10,940 bases of DNA from an uncultured Bacteroidota bacterium (lineage in GTDB: Bacteria > Bacteroidota > Bacteroidia > Chitinophagales > Chitinophagaceae): NCBI GenBank assembly GCA_903933995.1, contig CAIZMD010000079.1, positions 1 to 10,940 on the forward strand, given 5' to 3'. Of this stretch, positions 1 to 6,123 are shown in pieces. The notes beneath the pieces were generated by a model that was not told the DNA's origin, did not search any database, and saw nothing but the letters and a program-made list of their open reading frames with translations. The position numbers and the translations under genes were made by a program. Position 1 is the first letter of the stretch, and every line of letters starts with the position of its first letter.

Positions 1-230
1 GCTGAAATTTGGAAGAAATCGGTGGTATACAAATGATCTCCAACGGTTACGTCTAAACCAGTTTCTTCCATAAACTCACGCTTCAAACAATCTCTGGTGC
101 CTTCACCAATTTCTAGTCCTCCGCCAGGTAATTTGGTAAAATAATTGCCCCTGATAAATTCATCACTCACCAGCAGTCTTTGCTGTTCATCAAATAAAAT
201 CCCGTATACGCGAACATTAAAAAGTGCCAT
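1..230 (-). CDS. Nudix hydrolase, N-terminal part (cut by window edge)
   Basis: The visible 76 residues begin MALFNVRVYGILFDEQQRLL and carry a complete Nudix box at residues 37-59. It fits the pattern G-x5-E-x7-RE-x-x-EE-x-G, with E43, R51, E52, E55, E56 and G58 in place. The box coordinates the divalent metal needed to hydrolyse nucleoside-diphosphate-linked substrates. The substrate cannot be told from the N-terminal half. The ATG at 230 lies one base after the stop codon of the upstream corA-like gene, so the two are almost certainly co-transcribed and perhaps translationally coupled. The C-terminus lies outside the window. The family is certain and the specific activity unknown. Confidence 0.9.
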   Translation of the reverse strand, partial: MALFNVRVYGILFDEQQRLLVSDEFIRGNYFTKLPGGGLEIGEGTRDCLKREFMEETGLDVTVGDHLYTTDFFQIS

Positions 231-231
231 A

Positions 232-1170
232 TTAAAACCATTTTTTCTTCATGAAATACCAGCTAATAATCACTGATAAAGAAAGCGACAAGATAATTGG
301 AATATAAAATGCATGTGGAGATTGACCACCGGGGATAGTTACATTCATACCATAAATACCCGAAACCATGGTGGGCAAAGAAATGATAATGGTAATAGAG
401 GTAAGCCTTTTCATCACATTGTTCAGATTATTGCTAATCACTGAAGCAAATGCATCCAAAGTACTAGTTAGAATATTGGTATAGATATTGGCCATTTCCA
501 AGGCCTGAGAAGTGTCTACAATTAAGTCACTCAAAAATTCTCTTTCTTCTTCATTCAAACTCAAGAAATTGGTTCTTTCCAATTTCATCATCAACATTTC
601 ATTTGTGCGGAGTGAAGTGATAAAGTAAACCAAACTCTTTTGAATCCTCATTAAATTCAACAAATCTTCATTGCTATTACTTTCATATAAGCTTGTCTCG
701 TATTGATTTCTACGATGATTAATCTCTTTCAGAAACTCCATGAAGTTTTGTACTACTTTTTCAAATACTTTCAAAACCATCATGTTTCGTTTATCAGGCT
801 GGCTTTTCTGAAAACTATTTAAAAACTTCTTGATGGCCCCATTGTCAAAACTGTTAACGGTAACAATTTGATTATGGGTGAGGATGATACAGATGGGGAT
901 AGTAATATAGAAGGCATCACTATCATTGAAACTATTGTTCTCAGTAGGGGTCTTGATAACTAAGAACTTAACATTGTCCTCTACTTCATACCTTGGTCTT
1001 TCGTCAATGTCTAGAGAGTCTCTTAAAAATTCAATAGGAATTTCAAAGTCTTCACTCAATTCTACAAATTCCTCATCTTTAAATGGAGGCACTAAGTTTA
1101 CCCAAACACCCATGTCCGGACGATCAATCTCTACTGTTATTCCGTCTACATTTTTAAAATACTGTATCAT
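232..1170 (-). CDS. corA: CorA-family divalent cation (Mg2+/Co2+) transporter
   Basis: This 312-residue protein has the CorA layout: a large soluble N-terminal domain rich in acidic residues and long helices, then two C-terminal membrane helices at about 256-272 and 288-307. The family signature YGMN (GMN at 274-276) ends the first helix, and the protein finishes with the basic tail MKKKWF. In known CorA proteins a pentamer forms an inner-membrane Mg2+ channel with the GMN loop as selectivity filter. The loop here reads VTIPGGQSPHAF and lacks the MPE motif that follows GMN in classical CorA, so transport of Co2+, Zn2+ or another ion cannot be excluded. It lies 61 bases after dapF and one base before the Nudix gene. 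A TAATTTTG box in the dapF-corA gap could give it its own promoter. Confidence 0.9.
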   Translation of the reverse strand: MIQYFKNVDGITVEIDRPDMGVWVNLVPPFKDEEFVELSEDFEIPIEFLRDSLDIDERPRYEVEDNVKFLVIKTPTENNSFNDSDAFYITIPICIILTHNQIVTVNSFDNGAIKKFLNSFQKSQPDKRNMMVLKVFEKVVQNFMEFLKEINHRRNQYETSLYESNSNEDLLNLMRIQKSLVYFITSLRTNEMLMMKLERTNFLSLNEEEREFLSDLIVDTSQALEMANIYTNILTSTLDAFASVISNNLNNVMKRLTSITIIISLPTMVSGIYGMNVTIPGGQSPHAFYIPIILSLSLSVIISWYFMKKKWF

Positions 1171-1201
1171 GGGCTGGCAAGTATAAAATGAAAAATATGT
1201 G

Positions 1202-1209
1202 CAAAATTA
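1202..1209 (-). promoter_or_regulatory. Possible -7 promoter box upstream of corA
   Basis: The minus strand reads TAATTTTG, an exact match to the Bacteroidota -7 consensus TAnnTTTG, 31 bases before the corA ATG and inside the short dapF-corA gap. No TTG or TTTG is visible 18-22 bases upstream, so it may be weak or only an internal promoter supplementing read-through from dapF. Confidence 0.4.
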
Positions 1210-1231
1210 CCTATTCCATCCTTGACTTAGA

Positions 1232-2017
1232 TTAATCTTTCTTTAAATCAAGACTGCCTTTGAATACAAAAGTAGCCGGGCCACAAAGCCAGATATTTCT
1301 AAATTCGTTTTCTCCTGTCTTGTCAAATTCAACTGCCAAGTTTCCGCCCTTGGTGCTGATTTCAATACGGTTAAAACCATTGTCATTGTGCGCAAAGACA
1401 AGGGCAGAAGCTGTTACACCGGTGCCACAACTTAAGGTCTCATCCTCAACGCCACGTTCATAGGTTCTGACAATCAAACGCTGACCATCGTCTTCTACAA
1501 AATTCACGTTGACCCCTTGTTCTTCAAAGTCCTTGCTATACCTAATGTCTTTTCCTACTTTGAATACATCCTCTTCCATTACTGCATCTACCTGTTTCAC
1601 ATAATGCGGTGATCCTGTATTCAAGACATAGTCACCATGATAGTCTTCAATGGTATCCACGTCTTTCATCTTCAAATGAATCCAATGGTTATTACCCATT
1701 TCTGCTTCGTGAGGACCATCGGTTGCTAGAAAATGATAGTGATCTCTTTTAATACCTTGGTCAAAAGCAAATTGGGTTAAACACCTGCCACCATTGCCAC
1801 ACATACTACCTTCCTTGCCATCGGCATTATAATAGACCATTTCAAAATCATAGCCCTCCAAACTGTTGAGCAACATTAAACCATCGGCGCCAACGCCAAA
1901 GCGTCTATCACAGATTTGCTTTACTTGTTCTGTGCTTAATTGCACCGTGGCGTCACGATTGTCAATGATGACAAAATCATTTCCTGTTCCTTGGTATTTA
2001 TAAAATACAATAGACAT
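1232..2017 (-). CDS. dapF: Diaminopimelate epimerase
   Basis: DapF interconverts LL- and meso-diaminopimelate by a two-cysteine, cofactor-free mechanism in the cytoplasm, supplying peptidoglycan and lysine synthesis. The protein has 261 residues, slightly shorter than the roughly 274 of E. coli. Both catalytic cysteines are visible: C73 in MCGNGGRC (72-79) and C197 in SCGTG (196-200). The N-terminal GTGNDFVIID (10-19) and NTGSPHYV (133-140) blocks are also typical of the family. The ATG at 2017 directly precedes the conserved first strand. It follows the stop codon of the nucleoside phosphorylase by 7 bases, so the two are probably one transcript despite having no obvious pathway link. Confidence 0.97.
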   Translation of the reverse strand: MSIVFYKYQGTGNDFVIIDNRDATVQLSTEQVKQICDRRFGVGADGLMLLNSLEGYDFEMVYYNADGKEGSMCGNGGRCLTQFAFDQGIKRDHYHFLATDGPHEAEMGNNHWIHLKMKDVDTIEDYHGDYVLNTGSPHYVKQVDAVMEEDVFKVGKDIRYSKDFEEQGVNVNFVEDDGQRLIVRTYERGVEDETLSCGTGVTASALVFAHNDNGFNRIEISTKGGNLAVEFDKTGENEFRNIWLCGPATFVFKGSLDLKKD

Positions 2018-2024
2018 GGGCGTA

Positions 2025-2900
2025 TTAAATACTGGACAAAATGCCCAAGCTTTTAGTGATTAATTGTTCTACGGCAGCTCCGCCATCCTTGCTAAATTCT
2101 TTTTTAACACGATTGGCTACAATGGCATTCAAGCTCAAGCAATGGTGACCCAATAATCGGCCCAAACCATAGATGGCACTTGTTTCCATCTCAAAATTAC
2201 TGATGCGATGGTTGCCATAACGGAAGGTACTAAATTGGTCAATCAGGTCTGGATTACTCAAACCTAAACGCAAGACCCTGCCTTGAGGACCATAGAATCC
2301 GGGAGAGGTAATGGTAATGCCTTGATGGTATCCATCCACAAAATGTTTTAAAACAGAAGTTCCTGCAGAAGCAATATAAGGAGACGCTGTTTTAGAATCT
2401 AATTGGGTATGGGTTACAAATTCTCTAAGTATGTATTTTTCTTCCTCGTTATTATCATGTCTATAAAAGTTGAGCAAGTTGTCAATACCCAAACCATGTG
2501 TACTTGCTACAAAACTATCTACTGGAATATCGGCTTGCAATGATCCAGATGTACCAAAACGGACAATAGTCAATGCTTTTAGAGTAGGGTTGATGGTTCT
2601 ACTGTTGAAGTCAATATTGGCTAGTGCGTCTAATTCGTTTAACACAATGTCAATATTGTCTGTACCAATCCCTGTTGAAACCACCGAGATTCTTTTTTGG
2701 CCAATTCTACCGGTATGGGTAATAAACTCTCGGTGTTGAAACTGGTGTTCTATCTGGTCAAAATGTTTGCTCACTGCCCCAACCCGGTCTGGGTCTCCCA
2801 CAGTAATAATGGTATCCGCCAGTTCTTCGGGTCTCAGGTTTAAGTGATAGACCGCCCCGCGGCTATTGATGATCAGTTCGCTCTCTGCAATCCTATTCAT
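2025..2900 (-). CDS. udp: Nucleoside phosphorylase, uridine phosphorylase-like
   Basis: The 291-residue protein matches the NP-I phosphorylase fold: GDPDR at 35-39 (phosphate site), STGIG at 75-79, RFGTSGS at 114-120 (phosphate/ribose loop), and FEMET at 236-240, where E237, M238 and E239 would hold the ribose. The segment PGFYGPQGR (200-208), containing Q-x-R, resembles the uracil-recognition region of uridine phosphorylases. The expected reaction is uridine + phosphate to uracil + ribose 1-phosphate (pyrimidine salvage, cytoplasmic). Uridine specificity is inferred; related enzymes accept other nucleosides. I chose the ATG at 2900 rather than an in-frame TTG nine bases upstream, because ATG is the stronger codon and the three extra residues (MNI) add no conserved sequence. 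It is the first visible gene of the minus-strand cluster running to the window start. Confidence 0.88.
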   Translation of the reverse strand: MNRIAESELIINSRGAVYHLNLRPEELADTIITVGDPDRVGAVSKHFDQIEHQFQHREFITHTGRIGQKRISVVSTGIGTDNIDIVLNELDALANIDFNSRTINPTLKALTIVRFGTSGSLQADIPVDSFVASTHGLGIDNLLNFYRHDNNEEEKYILREFVTHTQLDSKTASPYIASAGTSVLKHFVDGYHQGITITSPGFYGPQGRVLRLGLSNPDLIDQFSTFRYGNHRISNFEMETSAIYGLGRLLGHHCLSLNAIVANRVKKEFSKDGGAAVEQLITKSLGILSSI

Positions 2901-2940
2901 AATGTTCAATTAGACAACAAATTTCGGGTTTTAAGATTTA

Positions 2941-2954
2941 GAATTTTAAAATTC
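2941..2954. repeat. 14-base perfect palindrome in the phosphorylase/tRNA-Cys gap
   Basis: GAATTTTAAAATTC is identical to its reverse complement and sits between the divergent nucleoside phosphorylase gene and tRNA-Cys. It could be an operator, but in AT-rich intergenic DNA a palindrome of this composition can arise by chance. Confidence 0.35.
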
Positions 2955-2966
2955 CTTTCTTTGCTT

Positions 2967-2974
2967 TATTTTCG
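2967..2974 (+). promoter_or_regulatory. Possible -7 box for tRNA-Cys
   Basis: TATTTTCG matches TAnnTTTG at all but one fixed position and lies 40 bases before the tRNA. No good -33 TTTG is seen at the expected spacing, so support is moderate. Confidence 0.35.
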
Positions 2975-3014
2975 CAGCCGTTTCTGCTTTTGGTAGCCCA
3001 AAACAGTAGCAAAG

Positions 3015-3085
3015 GGTCCTTTGGCCGAGTGGCTAGGCAAAGCTCTGCAAAAGCTTCTACAGCGGTTCGAATCCGCTAGGGACCT
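3015..3085 (+). tRNA. tRNA-Cys (anticodon GCA)
   Basis: A full cloverleaf folds by eye. The acceptor arm is GGTCCTT (3015-3021) with AGGGACC (3078-3084), with one G-T pair. The D stem is GCC/GGC (3024-3026/3036-3038). The anticodon stem AAGCT/AGCTT (3040-3044/3052-3056) encloses the loop CTGCAAA with anticodon GCA at 3047-3049. The T arm is AGCGG-TTCGAAT-CCGCT (3061-3077). The discriminator base is T at 3085, as expected for tRNA-Cys. CCA is not encoded and must be added enzymatically. It is an isolated gene with its own terminator. Confidence 0.97.
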
Positions 3086-3086
3086 C

Positions 3087-3114
3087 AAAGGACTACATTT
3101 TGTAGTCCTTTTTT
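3087..3114 (+). terminator. Intrinsic terminator after tRNA-Cys
   Basis: AAAGGACTACA (3087-3097) pairs perfectly with TGTAGTCCTTT (3101-3111) around a 3-base loop, and T residues run to 3114. It begins two bases after the tRNA discriminator base. Confidence 0.9.
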
Positions 3115-3129
3115 ATTAAATAGATTTTT

Positions 3130-3537
3130 ATGAAATACACCCAAATAATTGGAATACTGGCTTCTTTTGGTCTAATTGGTCTTTGTTTTCTGCCTTGGGT
3201 GCATATTCCCTCTTTGAATATTGATCTAAACGGAATCAATGGAAAAGCCAGTGTGGAACTCAATTTTGGGGAACAAATTATCACCCATGGCTTTTTTACA
3301 GCCATTATGGTGGTAGGTTTTCTGGTTAATCAGGTTTGGGCAAAAAGAACCAATGTATTTGTGGGGGCAGTAAATTTTGCCTTGGCTATTAAGAATTTCA
3401 TCATTTTCTCCATGTGTAGGGGAGGCGAATGCCCTGAAAAACAACCAGCCCTTTACGGACTGGTTGTGTTGGCTGGAATTATGATGATCATGGGATTTTT
3501 TCCCAAACTGGACCTCAAGTCTAAACCAAAAGACTAA
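3130..3537 (+). CDS. Small four-helix membrane protein, unknown function
   Basis: I do not recognise the family. The 135-residue product has four likely membrane helices at about 5-23, 53-70, 74-94 and 107-125. A 30-residue loop with alternating polar residues follows helix 1, a short loop with two cysteines (C96, C101) lies between helices 3 and 4, and the C-terminal tail is basic (KLDLKSKPKD). The start is fixed because the next Met is residue 60, inside helix 2. The ATG lies only 15 bases after the T-run of the tRNA-Cys terminator with no evident promoter between, so expression may depend on read-through. The 3' end overlaps the rocD stop codon tail to tail. Its continuous reading frame and protein-like hydrophobic pattern make it a convincing gene. 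Confidence 0.8.
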   Translation: MKYTQIIGILASFGLIGLCFLPWVHIPSLNIDLNGINGKASVELNFGEQIITHGFFTAIMVVGFLVNQVWAKRTNVFVGAVNFALAIKNFIIFSMCRGGECPEKQPALYGLVVLAGIMMIMGFFPKLDLKSKPKD

Positions 3538-4766
3538 GCTAAGACTTGCAGTGAGCGATGAATAATATCTACCGCTTCTAGTATCTGATCTTTGTTAATG
3601 ATCAATGGTGGTGCAAACCTAATTTTATCTCCATGAGTTGGTTTAGCTAGGAGACCATTTTCCATCAATGCCAAACAAAAATCCCAAGAAGCATCTGGAT
3701 TAGGGTGTTGAATCACAATGGCATTTAATAAACCGCGTCCACGAATAGTAGTGATATAAGGCGATTGCAACTTTTGTAATTCGGATCTTAAAATTTGACC
3801 CATCGCTTCAGCGTTTTCTGCCATACCTTCTTCCTTTAAAACGGCCAAAGATTTCATGGCAACCGCACAAGCAAGGGGATTGCCACCATAGGTAGATCCA
3901 TGTTCACCTGGATGAATATTCATCATTACTGCATCATCAGCTAAAACCGCTGAAACAGGCATGGTACCACCACTCAAGGCTTTTCCAAGAATTAAAATAT
4001 CAGGTCTAACGCCCTCATGGTCACAGGCCAACATTTTACCCGTACGGGCTAGTCCTGTTTGAATTTCATCGGCAATAAATAAGACATTGTATTTGTCACA
4101 AAGCGTTCTTACACCTTTTAAATAACCATCATCTGGTAATACCACACCCGCTTCACCTTGAATGGGCTCTACCATAAATGCAGCTACATTGGGATCTTGT
4201 AAAGCGGTTTCAAGAGCAGATAAATTATTGTAAGGCACTAATTCAAAACCTGGCATATAGGGTCCAAATCCCTGATAACTACTAGGGTCAGTAGAAGAAG
4301 AAATAGCCGCCAAAGTTCTACCCCAAAAATTGCCTTCTGCAAAAATAACTTTTGCTTGATTTTCAGGAACGCCTTTTTTGGTATAAGCCCATCTGCGCGC
4401 TAGTTTAATAGCCGTTTCACCACCTTCTACACCTGTATTCATGGGTAGCACTTTGTCATAGCCAAAATACTGTGTAATATACTTGCTGTATTCACCCAAT
4501 AAATTATTGTGAAATGCCCTAGATGTAAGGGTTAGTTTTTGAGCTTGTTCTACAAGCGCAGCAATGATTTTAGGATGACAATGTCCCTGATTCACGGCTG
4601 AATAACCACTCAGAAAATCAAAGTAACGTTTGCCGTCTACATCATATAAATAAACAGCTTCACCCCTTTCTAAAACAACGGGTAGGGGATGGTAATTATG
4701 TGCACCATATAAAGATTCTGTTTCCAAGTACGCAGCACTGCGTTTGGACAATTGATTTGTCAACAT
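3534..4766 (-). CDS. rocD: Ornithine aminotransferase
   Basis: This 410-residue class-III PLP aminotransferase transfers the delta-amino group of ornithine to 2-oxoglutarate, giving glutamate semialdehyde (which cyclises to pyrroline-5-carboxylate) and glutamate, in arginine/ornithine catabolism or proline supply. The N-terminal block YGAHNYHPLPVVL (20-32) closely resembles known ornithine aminotransferases, including the eukaryotic enzyme, and separates it from acetylornithine or GABA aminotransferases. Other features are NTGVEGGETAIKLAR (110-124), FWGR (147-150), IADEIQTG (231-238, D233 contacting the PLP nitrogen), the PLP lysine K262 in LGKALSGG, and GSTYGGNPLA (290-299). Length is normal. 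The ATG at 4766 is the only sensible start; the next Met is residue 109. It is divergent from the serine hydrolase gene and convergent with the small membrane protein. Confidence 0.95.
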   Translation of the reverse strand: MLTNQLSKRSAAYLETESLYGAHNYHPLPVVLERGEAVYLYDVDGKRYFDFLSGYSAVNQGHCHPKIIAALVEQAQKLTLTSRAFHNNLLGEYSKYITQYFGYDKVLPMNTGVEGGETAIKLARRWAYTKKGVPENQAKVIFAEGNFWGRTLAAISSSTDPSSYQGFGPYMPGFELVPYNNLSALETALQDPNVAAFMVEPIQGEAGVVLPDDGYLKGVRTLCDKYNVLFIADEIQTGLARTGKMLACDHEGVRPDILILGKALSGGTMPVSAVLADDAVMMNIHPGEHGSTYGGNPLACAVAMKSLAVLKEEGMAENAEAMGQILRSELQKLQSPYITTIRGRGLLNAIVIQHPNPDASWDFCLALMENGLLAKPTHGDKIRFAPPLIINKDQILEAVDIIHRSLQVLA

Positions 4767-4770
4767 GTAT

Positions 4771-4778
4771 AAAATTTA
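4771..4778 (-). promoter_or_regulatory. Possible -7 box abutting the rocD start
   Basis: The minus strand reads TAAATTTT (one mismatch to TAnnTTTG) followed by only four bases before the rocD ATG. If used, the transcript would be essentially leaderless. A TTG on the minus strand at 4804-4802 is 23 bases upstream, slightly further than usual. Confidence 0.3.
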
Positions 4779-4791
4779 GGTATGGGAATAA

Positions 4792-4803
4792 TGGGGTACC
4801 CCA
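4792..4803. repeat. 12-base perfect palindrome in rocD/serine hydrolase divergent region
   Basis: TGGGGTACCCCA is its own reverse complement. It is GC-rich in an AT-rich gap, 26 bases upstream of the rocD start, and its right half also forms a second inverted repeat, CCCCAATGGGG. It would be well placed as an operator for rocD. The regulator is unknown. Confidence 0.5.
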
Positions 4804-4814
4804 ATGGGGGATAT

Positions 4815-4836
4815 TAGCTGATATGCTTAGCAGCTA
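4815..4836. repeat. Inverted repeat in rocD/serine hydrolase divergent region
   Basis: TAGCTG at 4815-4820 and CAGCTA at 4831-4836 are perfect inverted copies separated by 10 bases. Each half is short, so it may be chance. It lies 11 bases beyond the 12-base palindrome and could be a second protein-binding site. Confidence 0.3.
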
Positions 4837-4900
4837 CAAGGATGATCCAGAAAATCAAGATTTAATAATAAGAATTGCATGGCCGCAAGATAAGCTTTCC

Positions 4901-4931
4901 TTTGCAATCCGGCTACAAATGCAGTATTTTG
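4901..4931 (+). promoter_or_regulatory. Likely promoter of the serine hydrolase gene
   Basis: TTTG at 4901-4904 is followed, after 20 bases, by TATTTTG at 4925-4931. This is close to the Bacteroidota pattern TTTG-N19-21-TAnnTTTG, with a one-base-shorter -7 box. It lies 28 bases before the ATG at 4960, leaving a short leader. Confidence 0.45.
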
Positions 4932-4959
4932 CTTCTGAACTCCCATATAACTTAGCCAT

Positions 4960-6093
4960 ATGCGTATTGTCAAAAACATCTTGAAAGGGCTGATTGGCCT
5001 ATTTATTGCATTTTCTGTATTTGCATTTGTATCTGGTAAAACTTATTTGTTTAAAGCAGTTGTGTACAATTTTGCCAATATTGATGATTATAAAATTTTT
5101 GAAAATAATCAAGTCCTAGTGGGTAGGCCCCAACCCTGGTCTATCTCTGCAGCCTATAATAAAATCAACTATCCTGACTCCCTCAATACTTTGATGGAAG
5201 AATTAGACGCAGTGGGTTTGCTTATGATTAAAAATGATTCCATTCAGTTTGAAAAATATTGGGATGGCTATTCAGATTCATCGCTTTCCAATAGTTTTTC
5301 CATGGCCAAATCTGTTTCCAGTTTGCTCATTGGGATAGCCATAAAAGAAGGCAAGATTCAATCCGTAGAACAGCCTGTGGGCGATTTTATTCCAGAGTTC
5401 AAAGAAGGAGCCAAAGCTGCTTTAAAAATCAAACACGTATTAACCATGAGTAGCGGAACCAATTGGAATGAATCTTATTCTAATCCAGCTTCAGAAACCA
5501 CAGAACTCTATTATGGTAAGGATTTGTACAAAGTGGCTACTGCTGTACAAATGGATAAAGAACCAGGTACTTATCACACATACAAAAGTGGGGACACCCA
5601 ATTATTGGGTTTGATTTTACAAAAAGCAACTGGTAAATCACTCAGCGCTTACGCTTCTGAAAAACTCTGGGAGCCCATGGGGGCGGAGCATCCAGCACTT
5701 TGGAGTCTAGATAGAAAAGATGGAAATGAAAAAGCCTATTGTTGTTTTAATTCCAATACCCGCGATTTTGCTAGGCTGGGAAAACTCATGTTAGATAGTG
5801 GAAAGTGGAAGGGGAATGCCATTATTGATAGTGCTTATTTTGTAAATTCTATCAAAGCTTGTGGTGTAAAAGATGAAAAAGGTTTGGCTTGTGATTATTA
5901 TGGCTATCAGTGGTGGATTGATCCAATGCATCCAGAAGTATTTTATGCAAGAGGCATTTTAGGACAATACATTATTGTGATACCCTCTACTAAAACCATT
6001 ATTGTGCGTTTGGGTAAGAAAACATCGCCCGATAGGGTTCATACTGTGCCAAAAGAAGTGCGCTACTTGATAAATTGGGGTCTGAATGGCTAG
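4960..6093 (+). CDS. Membrane-anchored serine hydrolase, beta-lactamase/NylB-like fold
   Basis: The 377-residue protein starts with a basic n-region and a hydrophobic stretch (about 8-26, without a clear cleavage site), so the catalytic domain probably sits in the periplasm on an N-terminal anchor. The penicillin-binding-protein/class C beta-lactamase motifs are visible: S114-M-A-K117 (nucleophile and general base) and Y208-K-S210. Instead of a KTG triad, the third region reads ARGILGQYIIVIP (330-342), resembling the GxxGQ motif of 6-aminohexanoate-dimer hydrolase and family VIII esterase relatives. It is therefore more likely an esterase or peptidase/amidase than an antibiotic-inactivating enzyme; the natural substrate is unknown. 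A promoter lies just upstream, and the glycosyltransferase follows after about 30 bases. Confidence 0.85.
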   Translation: MRIVKNILKGLIGLFIAFSVFAFVSGKTYLFKAVVYNFANIDDYKIFENNQVLVGRPQPWSISAAYNKINYPDSLNTLMEELDAVGLLMIKNDSIQFEKYWDGYSDSSLSNSFSMAKSVSSLLIGIAIKEGKIQSVEQPVGDFIPEFKEGAKAALKIKHVLTMSSGTNWNESYSNPASETTELYYGKDLYKVATAVQMDKEPGTYHTYKSGDTQLLGLILQKATGKSLSAYASEKLWEPMGAEHPALWSLDRKDGNEKAYCCFNSNTRDFARLGKLMLDSGKWKGNAIIDSAYFVNSIKACGVKDEKGLACDYYGYQWWIDPMHPEVFYARGILGQYIIVIPSTKTIIVRLGKKTSPDRVHTVPKEVRYLINWGLNG

Positions 6094-6110
6094 GCATCGG
6101 TTCCAAACCT

Positions 6111-6118
6111 TATTTTCG
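6111..6118 (+). promoter_or_regulatory. Possible -7 box abutting the glycosyltransferase start
   Basis: TATTTTCG (one mismatch to TAnnTTTG) ends five bases before the ATG at 6124, so a transcript from it would be nearly leaderless. No TTTG lies at the expected upstream distance. Read-through from the serine hydrolase gene is the alternative. Confidence 0.3.
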
Positions 6119-6123
6119 TGCAA

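Noticed and set aside
926..1186. Plus-strand open frame opposite the corA gene, Ser/Leu-rich
   Set aside because: It is antisense to a clear CorA coding sequence, with low-complexity composition expected from a reverse-strand shadow.
3093..3444. Minus-strand open frames opposite the four-helix membrane protein
   Set aside because: They are shadow frames; the plus strand has the coherent hydrophobic helix pattern, while these show no domain or signal.
4700..4822. Extension of the small divergent-region ORF back into rocD
   Set aside because: This part is antisense to the conserved N-terminus of ornithine aminotransferase; only the part from 4823 was kept as a weak candidate.
4960..6093. Antibiotic-resistance beta-lactamase
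   Set aside because: The SxxK and YxS motifs are present, but the KTG triad is replaced by a GxxGQ-type motif and the protein is membrane anchored, which fits NylB/esterase-like hydrolases better.
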